This document shows, piece by piece, positions 47,301 to 59,300 of a stretch of DNA of 64,000 nt. A program made the position numbers and the translations under genes. The DNA lies in the NCBI GenBank assembly GCA_029582155.1, contig CM055907.1, forward strand, positions 9,156,451 through 9,220,450, in the 5' to 3' direction. The stretch comes from Panopea generosa (taxonomy: Eukaryota > Mollusca > Bivalvia > Adapedonta > Hiatellidae). The notes beneath the pieces were generated by a model. It made no database searches and was not told the DNA's origin. It saw only the letters and a list, made by a program, of their open reading frames with translations. Numbering within the stretch: position 1 is the stretch's first letter; each line of letters opens with the position of its first letter.

Positions 47301-50300
47301 AAAACCAATGCTTATAAAAAATCTCGAACCTCCGGCCTTAAGAATAGAGTTTGTATATACTTTGTATACCAAACCATGTTGTAGGTTCGATGTTTGATGA
47401 AAACTTTTTGAGTGACATGGAAATATCTTATATCTCCAAAAGTGATTATAAATTCTATTGATGTGATTGTTAATAAAATCTGAATCTAAATGCGATTAAA
47501 TTTAATATAAACGGATATATTGTTTTAAAAATATCCAAATGTGTTTTTGTCAGTTGTTAATAAACGTCTTATCCATGTCAGTTTTAGAGAGGAAATATAT
47601 AATTCTAAGTTAACCATTTTTATACCTCCGTTTAAGTACGACTGACAAACTACCGACCGTTTGAGTTTATAAGGTTTCCCTTTCCATAAAAATTTTAAAA
47701 ATAATGAATTTAATTGTTTTGTTTGATTATCTTTTGGATCTAGTAATGTTAAAATTAAATAATTTATTTTCGATATTGCCAGACTTTTAAAAACTGTATT
47801 TTTCCTATTTGGGTAAGGGTTATCTTTGACCAATTCATTAAAAGTTGTTAAATCTGTTGTATTTTATCTTCATAATTTATGTAAACAATTTTATCTAAAT
47901 CAACAGAAAAGTGTATTCCCAATACCGTAAACTCATTAACCCAAGAGATTCCATTGTTCACATGATTTTAAGTCACTTGTTTTCATTGAACCTATCCAAA
48001 CTGCTTTTGATTTTTCGACATTTACATTAAGGTCGGAGATCTCTGCATAAAATTTTAATACCTAAAGAGTGTTTAATAAAGATTTTTCAGACCCAATCAA
48101 CATGAGTGAATTTCCATTTTTTATTCCTTTGATATCAGGGTTTGTTCGAATCAGGACAGCAATACTCTCTGCACATATGATGTGAACATACACATATGAA
48201 AATATACAGGGATAAAGGGTCACTCTGTATACAACCTCGTTGTGGATAAAAATAACTCAGATAAATGCCCATTAACAATTACACGTGATTCAACATTTGA
48301 ACCAAACAACTGTATCCATTTTTTAATTGAAGAGCCAAAATTGAAAAGCTCTAGAACTGAGAAAATAAAAGACCAACAAACGAAATCAAACGCTTTCTTA
48401 AAATCGATTAAAAGAAGCATCCCAGGTTAATGTTGTTTTTCAACATAAAACATAAGGCCATACAAAAATCTAACATTTTCACCTATACATCTGCCAGATA
48501 AAAAACCTGTTTGATCTTCATAAATATATGGTAAAACATGTTTTATCTTTTGTGCTTTACTTGCTTATGCCAGTTTGTATGACACATTAAAAAGAGATTT
48601 GGACGCCAGTTTTTTATCTTTATTTCCTGTTGGTTAACATTTAATGACTCCTTGTTTTTGGGAAATAGACAGTTCACCTTTGATAAGACCTTTGTTTATA
48701 GCATAAATTAAGAAATCTCCTATGTCATATCATGAAAAAGATTGAAAAAGTGCATTTCTGTTAAAGGAGAATACTTTGAAAGTATGCACCAAATATTATT
48801 AAGATATTATTTAGATTTTTTTTTATTTTATTACGTATATAAAAATTATTCATTGAACGACCTTCGTATCCGTATATGTTTATTGTTACCATATATATTG
48901 TAGTTTACGTATGTATGGTAAAACATTTTCCGTTATATCGACCCTACGTGTGCGTTTTATATATAGCTATCTGTGCAAAGTATGTGTGTGTATTGAATCT
49001 GTACATTGTCCACTGTACGTATATCACACATAGTGCAGCATGTGCCATATAAAGATGATATCATTACAAGAACCATTATACCGGGCATGATCTGCATAAT
49101 CTGCATGAACATATGTACTGTAACGTTTCGGCCAAATTAATCTAGCACAAATCATTGCTAAAGGATAGCAGAATCAATTAACGCTTTGCATGTGATAAAC
49201 ATTTTGCACTGCTTAATATGCTACGAAGTACAGTACTATTATATAATTTATGATCTTTGAGTAGTTTAAATACATTTAAATATAAAATTGTCAAATGTTG
49301 ATAACTCGTATAAAATTTAATTTCAAATATTTCTAAAACAAACAGTGCACAGTGGTACCGCCATTGCAACAATACACAGTATAATCTTGTAGTTTATCAA
49401 CACTTAACTCACCGACAACAGGAAACATGATCGCCATGGCAACACCATTACTGAGAACATTAAATCCTATTGCACTTTTGAGTTTTGCCAATGTAAGGTA
49501 CTCCACCAAGATACATGCATACATTGCCTGATATAGTTCGCAAGTGAAACCTGCAAGACAAAGAAGAACAAAAAACTGGACAAACATTTCAAACAAATAT
49601 ATTTCATGTCTAGACTAGAAGTTCAAAAGAGACCCCATACAGGTGAAGGCTAATGTGTGGTATATTTTAATAATCTTTAAATGAAGAAAAATAGCACCAA
49701 ATCACATTATCAAAGAAAGGGCAGTATGTAAAAGCTAAAGATCAGCAATAAAACAATAATAGTATGCTCGAAATGCAAGAGGCAGAAAGTTCTTGAGAGG
49801 CAACATACTAAAATTTAATTTTTGTTTCGCTGATGTTTTTTTAAAAATAAAAAAATAATAACTATACAACAACATACCTATTATGACAGCGAAGGCTAGC
49901 AATGAGTGAAAACTTGTGAAGAACCGTATACAGTGTGTTGCTAATCCAATAACAAACGCTGGAACAGCAATAAGTGTGGTTAGTCTCACGTAATTCCTGT
50001 CGGCAAACAAGGCTGCCGACACCCGAGCAAACAGACCACAGCCTCCGACGACAGATAGAAGAATACCTGTCTGCTCTTGTGTCAAACCAACGTCTTTAGA
50101 ATGAGGAGCAAAGCAAATAGAAATGAGTCCACAAGAAGGCGCATAGAACATGGCCATTAACATGAATACCGGAAACACACGGTTCTTAAATAAGCTTGTA
50201 TCGAAAATACGTTTCAAATTTCTAATGCCAGATTTTCTAAAGCTCACACAACATGATACACTGTTCTGTTCAGTTTTATCTTCATCAAGCGTGTCCTCAG

Positions 50301-53300
50301 TTGTATCGTTACTGATTTCCTTAATATCTACCACTGAACCTACAAAAAGGCCATCTGTACTGCTATAAAGGGCAAGCTTGGATCTGTTCAATGTTTCAAC
50401 TACGTTAAATTTTGTAAATATCGATACATTTTTGTGTGATGTCTGCGAATCAGTTCTAGGTCTCTTGTCGGTGTTGCCGACGGACCATGTACGAAAACGA
50501 GGTAGTAATGGAGAACCTGCGTCTTTGTTTCCTATAGAACAAGTCTCAGGGTCATAAGATTCCGACCGCAAAATGAGCTTATTTGCATAATCGTCCACCT
50601 TCAAGTGTGCTATTGTCTTATTATTAATAGTAGAAATAATTAATTCATTTAATTCGTCAGATTTGGTTTCCAGATTATTATTTTTAATCATAGAGTTAAC
50701 TACTGACGTTGCATCGTCTTTATCTGCGAGTAGAGTGGCATTTTTGTTTAGGTGTTTGACTATATTGTGATTGGATTTATCCTCATGTTTATATTCATTT
50801 GTTGAATCTTCAGTGTTTTCCATTTTTATTTTAGGGCCTTTAGAAACACATTCATACGAATTTATTGGTCTCATTAAGGCACCACTAACTACGATATTAA
50901 AATATATTCCAGCAACAATCATTAGAGTACTGGTGTAACCGAGAGTTTGAAATAAATACGTCATAAGCGGTGCAAATATAAGGCTTCCAAAGTTTGCTCC
51001 ACTAAATGCAAGTCCGCTTGCTAGTGCCCTCTTCCTGTCAAAGTATTCACCCAGCATCGCGATCATTGGTGGATGGGTCATGGCATGTCCGACCCCTGAA
51101 GAAGAATAAATTCAATGAGTTTGCTATAATAAGACATATATGATATAAAATTTAGTAAAACATGTATATTATATTAACCCATGATTGGTTTTTCAAAGCG
51201 CCACTTTAGTGAAAGTGATCATAACCAATTCATTTGCATTATGTGAAATTGACAGACCAAATCAAATCTGAAGAATACGCAGAACTTATTGTTATATTTT
51301 ATATTGCGTATATTCTCTTTATAAATAAAATAAATTAGGATTTGATGTTTGGGTAAAAGAACATTTTAGTGTTTTTCTTGACAAACTTGAAGTTCCTCGC
51401 ATGTTCTTATATCAATTAAATGTGTTCATGTGGCTTTGGTGACAGTGTCTTTTAAATGCTGTATCTCCTGTTGGTTCTATACGTTCTTATTTCAAATTCG
51501 CTTTAGAATCGTTAAGTTTTTTTAATATTTTAATATACATGTAGGTTTATCTTTTATAGTAGCGCAAGGATACCATAGTATTTGTGAATGAATATGTCAT
51601 GGCGCAAGGGATTTGTCACAGTGCTGAGATTTTGTGAATGGCGTAAAGTCATGGAGCGAGGAATTTGCTGAAACAGCGCAACGAGTTTTATGAATGACGA
51701 TACGTCATAGCGCGAGGAGGGTAGGATGAGCGTGTGCAATGCAGTGTAGGGTGAAAATGTCTACCCAGTTAAATATGCGGAAATCCTTGTCCGGTATGCA
51801 AGAATCACTGTTGGGACACCATGCAGATATGTTCCAAGACTCTTAAATAATATCTCGCAATCTAATAGTGTACAATAGTTTTATTTTTAACATTTTATGG
51901 TTCTCTAATGTTGACGGTATTTACATCTGAAGGACAATTCAAAAAATGTAATTGTATATTAACAACAGTAAAATGTCTTTATTTTAGAATATTCGAGTGC
52001 TCAAATTTTATGAGGACGATAACAATGAGTTATTTGTTAGAGACAATCTTGTATAACTTTGCCAAGTTTAAAAGAGTTTTTTGCTTTAATCTGACTTGAT
52101 AAGTCTATGGATCAAAATATACCATGTTTGTGATATAAATATTTGGTAACATATTATGACTGTAAAGTTAGTAATATATTGCTTTCATCAATCAAAACAA
52201 CGTGAACAAACAAAAATAAAATGAAATTCGTATTTTAAATCTTGCGAATTACAATATACACAGCAGCGTTTATTTCAAGGAATTCTGTTTCTCGCATAAC
52301 CACATGTTGCATTCACATTGAATGTGACGATAATTGAAGTTAACGAATATGAGCTTCAAATCAAGTGATAATAAATTATATATATATGAGCATCTGAAAA
52401 GAGTGCTGTATAAAATAATTATGTCGTTTGCGAAAAGGGAAGGCTCACTCGTTCACAGTTTAGCCCATCATGTCGTCTTTCTTTGATTTCTTATCAGACT
52501 ATAACATACGCATTTATCAATGAGCTCAAACAGATCTAAAGACAGATAAAAGAAATGTTGTTATAATCATGAAAATATTTTTTTAAATTCAAATATATTG
52601 ATATTTTCTAAATTTTAGTTGATGATGCCATAACTGTAAACAGTTTTGATTTTTTATGGTATGCCTTTTTGATATCATAAACCAACACGTTCACGAATGA
52701 CTTTTCAAACACATGATCATAGTTATGTTAGTTGCAACAAAAGTATTTAATATAATGTAACTACGAGCATAACATATAAAACAAAATATTTGACAGACAG
52801 ATGCAATTTATTTTATAATAAACCAAACAACTTCAGTCTGCGAAAAATAGATATAGTCCGAGACCCAGTCTATGATATTTTAAGTGGACTACAAAATTTT
52901 CCAAGCGTATAGCCCGACTATTTCTATGACCATATCGAAATGAAACTATCTGAGTATGATATTGGGAAATGTTATGTAGTTTCTTTGCTACAACTGAGGA
53001 AAAGTATGAATAAATGATAATATTTAGAGTATAAAACTTAATTTAAAGTTTAGGTCTCAAAAGACTTGAATTCTGACTATGTAATTCGGAATGTCTCTAG
53101 TCCAAAGGGCTATGGTCCTGAAAAGGTTATAGCACAGACTGCACCCTGCGGCCATACATGTGACGGACTTGCTAAATATGAGATATCAAATTAGTAGATT
53201 TAGGATGAAAAAAAAACAGTAGATTTTATGAAAAAAATCCAGTAGATTTTTGCTTTCAATGTAGAAGCGACAATAAAATAACTAAAATAATCTATATCTT

Positions 53301-56300
53301 TTTGTATATATGTTTTATTCTATCATTTCAGCGGCATTCACTGTTGAGCTTGCAGCTCATCAGACTATCAGAAACCACTCTATAATATAATAGTCTTCTG
53401 GTCTAGATTCCCCTGGCATCGTATTTGAACACTTCTTAGCAGGGAGTTAAACTGAATCACGATATGACTTGATTTAGAAACTGATACTCCGAAACTTAAC
53501 AATCAATACCTCACTCACCCACTTTTTTCACCATATACTCGATCATACACACAGTAAATATGACCAATCTTTGCACTTTTACAGAAAAACATTTACATAC
53601 AGTTCCAAGTATTGTAAATGTATAAAATAATTATAAAATTACCAAAAACAAGCGCTGACATTATACATCAATCGATATATCTTGATTTATTTACAGAAAT
53701 ATATGTGTTCCAAATCGGCGCCATCATGATCAAGGGGAGATATCAATGTTTGTTACTTTCTTTAACTCTTGATTAACTGGACACTTCCGAATTCAAAAGC
53801 CGCACAGTCAATTTCCATGAATTGATACATTTTACCTATTTAGTCTGATAGAGCAGAAAACAGCGTGACGAGCAATCAGAACTGGTTCTACACTGTTTTC
53901 AAAAGCCTTCTATATTAGAAGGTGTTCAAAGGTGTCCATATGAAGTAAAGGGTTAAGGGGCCGAGTACCAGACTATTTCCTAAATTGTCATTTTTTAAAC
54001 ATTTGGGAAACCCGCGATTCTTAGATGCTGTTCTGGCCCAAGTTGCACAGCTTGTTTGCCGACACGATACATAATTGTACATAATTTGGAAACTTGAATT
54101 TTGAAAATATTGAATATATAATTTTTTCACCTGTTAAGCTCACAGAACTTTGAAAAACTCCAGATTGGAAAGTGTGCAATACCCCTGACAAATGTGTATA
54201 CTTGGTTTGCAACATGTTTCTCAAATAGTTTAGATAGTCTGTTGTAACTAAGGTCATTCTTAGGACAACTCTTATAAACTGGTAAAACACATACCTTATC
54301 ATTAAAGACACATTGTTCTGTACTACAGTTTATGTTGTTGGTGACACTATCATGAAGATGGTTTACGGTAGTTCACGATGTTCTGATCGGATCTTTTGTG
54401 ACATCAGTATTAAAATTTCAAAAAAGAATCTGTACACTCGTACTAGGAAGTGTCAGCTTTTGTCAGAGCTTTTTTTTATACTATAGCACCGCAGTTTCTC
54501 GTTAACAGCGCCAACTAGGGGTACGTATTTTCCAAACGATTTTAGCCGTTTTCCCCTTATAAAAAAGTTAATACTTATTTTAAAAAAAAAAATGTTGGCA
54601 ATTTACGCCAGATGTCAAAAAATCGATATAAACACCGTGAACGACCTTTGCTGTACGTTGATCGATTCCGCCGATACCAGTAGGGATTTTGTTTAATTTG
54701 TGATATCGATTATCCTCTCGACTCCGTGCATAAATATCAAGAACAAACTCGTTCAAGTTTAGTTTCGCTTTCATTTCTGCGTTTAAATGAGAGTATGTTG
54801 TGGCATAAAAAATAAGGCCAGAACTTTCAAAATCTTATGTGAAACTGCTTTCGTCAAAATTTAAACGACCTAGATTTCAAGTTGTGTTCAATGTCTATAA
54901 GTTCTTAATTATTATAACATTTCTACCAAAAAAACACCGGAAGGAAAATTATTAAATCTTATAATGAACATAGACTTCAGCGACAAATTTGGGTAGTTGG
55001 TCTTTTGTAAGATGTATCAGTTTATATTTTCACCAAATTTCATGATTGACACAACATGTGTCGAAAGTATTGAGAGTTGTTCGACTTCTTTCTGAACACC
55101 ACCCCAGTTTTTGATTACCCTCACAGCTTTCCTTGGCATTTTGGCGAGAATCTGAACACTCCTCCTGTGAATCAATTATAGCTTGAAAGTATGCATATTC
55201 AAAGATGTATTATATATTACACGTAGTCTATATATAGAACCTGATATCTCCCGAATCAGGTTTATTAACCCAAAATGAAAAAAGCAGCAAAAAGCTATGT
55301 GTGTCCCACAATTCATAGCAATAGAAAGCATGCTAAACTGTGACGTCATTCAAATTTTCAGTCGGTCCAACTGACCAATCAGCGTGCTCAAATGTGGCTT
55401 CCCAACATTGCTATTTAACGGATCCAAACGGGAGAGCTAGGTCTGTTTTACAGTTCAAAATTACACGTTAGTAAAGCTGCAAACAAAGTGCTTACCATCA
55501 AAAAGTCCAAATGAGACAAAGAGGAAGCGAATGTCGGTGGCATAAGCGTTAATAATGTTGCCAACGGTGAGTAAGGTAGCGCCGATCATTATTGAGGTTC
55601 TATTGCTGATATAATGCATACCAATCGTCATGACGAACAACGCTGAAAAAAATTGAATAATGAAAATAATTTTTAATTTTTTTAATTTCTTAAGTCGTAT
55701 TTGTGTGTCGATTATATCAGCAAAACGCTGGAATTGTGCAAATAAAAGACGTGTACATAACATTATACAAGTTTAAACAAGTTTAAAGGACCAGACAATT
55801 TATTTAATAATGTATGGTCATGTTTTATTTAAAACAATCCCGAACATAACTGATACATAAAATAACCTTAATACGTACATAGAGGATCTTACATGAGTGC
55901 TCATTTATCATTGAATTTATCAGACGAGTTGGCAAAAATATTTTGCGAGAATCTGCCGAGCATTATATTATTTTTTTCCAACGAGTTTAATAATTTCAAT
56001 AATAAATGTACACTAATGTAAGATTCTTTTTATCACATAACTCGATAAGGAACGAGAATAAAAAGGACATATTAGTTTCCGTCAGACGTAACGTCTCAAA
56101 AACGCCATTATACCAAGACAAATCGGAAAACACCGAACGAGGATTCGGAAGTGACTACTAGTGTTAAAAACAAAACGAATATTTTCAAACTAGAACGGAA
56201 GGTATATCTGATAGACCTGACTTCATATATCGTATCGTGCATTAACACCGATACTTGAATCAGTGGAGCGCGTGGTCCAGTGGTAGAGCACCGAATCGGA

Positions 56301-59300
56301 GTGTCATCGGTTCGATCCTCCGCCACGGCTACGTATGGTATCCTTGAGCAAGACACTTTTTTTCCCGCATATACTTCGAACGTGATTCAGAGGAAGACGA
56401 ATAAAACAAAAAAGAAATTAACAACTGAAAGAAAAATGACTTCAACACTCACAATACTCAAGCTATTTAAAGTATGTAATCTTATAATTTCTCGATGATG
56501 CAAAATGCAATAAACACAATGTTAAATGCAATAAATGCAATGTTAAATGCAATAATATAAACCCTGAGAGGAAAATCACGTAAATAACTAATGGTGAATG
56601 TATATTTATTAGAAGAAACAAATTACTTATAATAAACTTAACTACATGTTCGAATACAAATTAAGACAATAGGCGACAATGTGTCTCTAAAATATTGCCA
56701 CAATGCTGTGTAATAACACACAGGAAATATAATTTAATGAATATTGTGTTTGAAGAATGTCACTTGATATTAAACTGTTTGTCATACACGTGTAGTATGT
56801 AACTTGTTCAAGTGAGATTTAAAGGGAGTATATCAGGGAAACACGCTATAAGTGTCTTATTTTTAATAAGACAAACAATTATTTTTGAAATGAATAAAAA
56901 TCATCTCATTATCAATAATAAATAAAATCCGAATGGTTTGATTGGTCAAATCCAACAAAACGTGACAAAATCAATATTTAAATTGGAGTGGTAAACTTGA
57001 AAAGAAATCACCCATTCTTAAAATACACAAGCTCTAAATACTGCTTGACGACCTTCATAACGACAAAATATGTCTCACTTTTAGCGGGAAAGTTTATGAC
57101 ATATTAAATGAGTTACGTGATTTTCATTTTGATTTCAATTTGATCCGTTATACAGGTTACACGTAATTTCAATCGCAGAGTTGTCGTTCGTTACACTCAT
57201 ACATCTCAGCAACAGGCTTAATGTCAGGATTTTTTTACCAAACTTAGCAGTTAAAATATATGCATTTGTAAGCATATTGTTAAAACCAGATAACAAAACT
57301 AGAAACAAATCATCACTATTAGGACAAAAACAACAAAGTAGTTCGGAGACTATGACAAAGGTAAATGTAATAAGTGGAATGTGGTTTACACGTAGTAAAA
57401 TTGTTTCATCTTAGAAAGAGTCTGAATGACAATACGAAAGACGTCCAACAGTATAAAGTCTATCAATAGAATGGGGATTTCGTTCCAAGTTCGATTTTGT
57501 CACATATTATTGTATTTTACATACTTATCTATTCGGATTATATTTAATAATGATAATGAGATGCTTTTTATCCATTTTATAACTATTTCAATTTTTAAGA
57601 CATTTTTAGCGTTTTGTCCTGAGATACACATTTAAAGCTTTTTGTAATTTTTTTAATAAAAAAACTTACAACAAAAGCTGGCACTCATTGATTGCATGGT
57701 TGTCAGCAGTGACGTCAAGGACGCGCTGGAATTAAACCTCGACTGGAAAGCGATGAAAAAAAGTCCGTAGTTTTTCCTTATTCCACCAAATAGCATGAGA
57801 TAAAAACTCATTCCTGAAAAAAAGAATAGAGTAGAATAAAAGAGTAGAGTGGAGTGGAGTGGACCATAGAAGAGTAGAGTCGAGTAGAGTGCAGTTGGAT
57901 GGAGTGGAGTGGAGTGGGGTGGAGTGGAGTGGAGTGGAGTGGAGTGGATTCGAGTGGAGCGGAGTAAAGTGAACCGTAGAAGAGCAGAGTTGAGTGGAGC
58001 GGAGTCGAGTAGAGTGGAGTGGAGAGGAGTGGAGTGGAGTGGAGAGGAGTGGAGTGGAGTGGACCATAGACAAGCAGAGTCGAGTAGAGTGGTGTCGAGA
58101 AGACCGTAGAAGAGCAGAGTCGAGTAGAGTCGAGTGGAATGGACCGTAAAAGAGTCGAGTAGAGTAGAGTAGAGTAGAGTAACGTAGAGTAGACTAGAGT
58201 AAAGTGGTGTGGAGTGGAGTGGAGTGGAGAGGAGTGGAGTGGAGTGGAGTGGACCATGGAAGAGCAGAGTCTGGTATAGTGGAGTGGAGTGGACCGTAGA
58301 AGAGCAGAGTCGAAAAGAGTGGAGTAGAGTGGACCGTAGAAGAGTAGAGTAGAGTGCAGTGACGTGGAGTTGAGTGGAGTTGAGTGGAATGGAGTGGACC
58401 ATAGAAGAGTAGAGTTTAGTAGATTAAAGTGGAGTCCAGTAGAGTGAAGCGGAGTAGAGTAGAGTAGAGTAGAGTAAAGTGGAGTGGAATGGAGTCGAGA
58501 AGAGTGGAGTCGAGTAGAGTAGAGTGGAGTAGAGAGGAGAGGAGAGGAGAGGAGAGGAGAAGAGTGGAGTGGAGTGGAGTGGAGTGGAGTGGAGTGGAGT
58601 GGAGTGGAGTGGAGTGGACCGTCGAAGAGCAGAGTCGAGTAGAGTGGAGTGGACCGTAGAAGAGCAGAGTCGAGTCGAGAGGATTGTAGTGGAGTGGAGT
58701 GGATCGTAGAAGAGCAGAGTCGAGTGGAGTGGAGTGGAGTGGAGTGGACCGTAGAAGAGCAGAATCGAGTTAAGTGGATTGATGCGAACCGTAGAAGAGC
58801 AAAGTCGAGTGGAGTGGAGTGGAGTGGACCGTAAAAGAGCAAAGTGGAGTGGAGTGGAGTTGAATGGAATGGACCGTAGAACAGCATAATGGAGTGGAGT
58901 GAAGTGGAGTGGATCGTAGAAGAGCCGAATCGAGTAGAGTTCAGTGGAGTGAACCGTAGAAGAGAAGAGTCGAGTAGAGTGGAGTGGACCGTAGAAGAAC
59001 AGAGTGGAGTGTAGTTGAGTGTAGTGGACCGTAGAAAAGCAGAGTGGAGTGGAGTGGAGTGGAGTGGAGTGGAGAGGAGTGGAGTGGAGTGGAGTGGACC
59101 GTAGAAAAGCAGAGTCGAGTGGAGTGGAGTGAAGTGGACCGTAGAACAGCTAAGTCGAGTATAGTGGTGTGGAGTGGACCGTGAAGATCAGAGTCGAGTA
59201 GAGTGGAGTGGAGTGGAGTGGAGTGGACCGTGAATATCAGAGTCGAGTAGAGTGGAGTGGAGAGGACCAAAGAAGAGCAGAGTTGAGTAGAGTGGAGTGG

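Larger units (their letters stand above)
44309..49412 (-). other. Copy B intron 5 (5.1 kb) with SINE and LINE insertions
   Basis: The intron between exons 6 and 5 holds a family-2 SINE, a LINE remnant (about 46600-48780) and AT-rich DNA. At 45320 ggggggcgttcgataagtaa resembles a mariner-type terminal sequence, without a visible partner. Confidence 0.75.
51096..55495 (-). other. Copy B intron 3 (4.4 kb)
   Basis: AT-rich intron with a degenerate about 55-bp repeat (51560-51730), part of the ttaaccctttact MITE family (53845-53956), a single arm of the foldback family (54364-54590) and a half MITE (55238-55375). No other gene is recognised. Confidence 0.75.
55643..57669 (-). other. Copy B intron 2 (2.0 kb)
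   Basis: AT-rich intron holding a tRNA-like SINE (56263-56395) and a TIR-element copy (56816-57180). Confidence 0.75.

Noticed and set aside
49735..49877. 3' extension of the exon 4 ORF
   Set aside because: Lies beyond a GTATGT donor and does not resemble SLC16 sequence, whereas exon 5 continues the family alignment in phase.
56263..56340. tRNA gene
   Set aside because: Followed by a typical SINE central block; the cloverleaf is incomplete.
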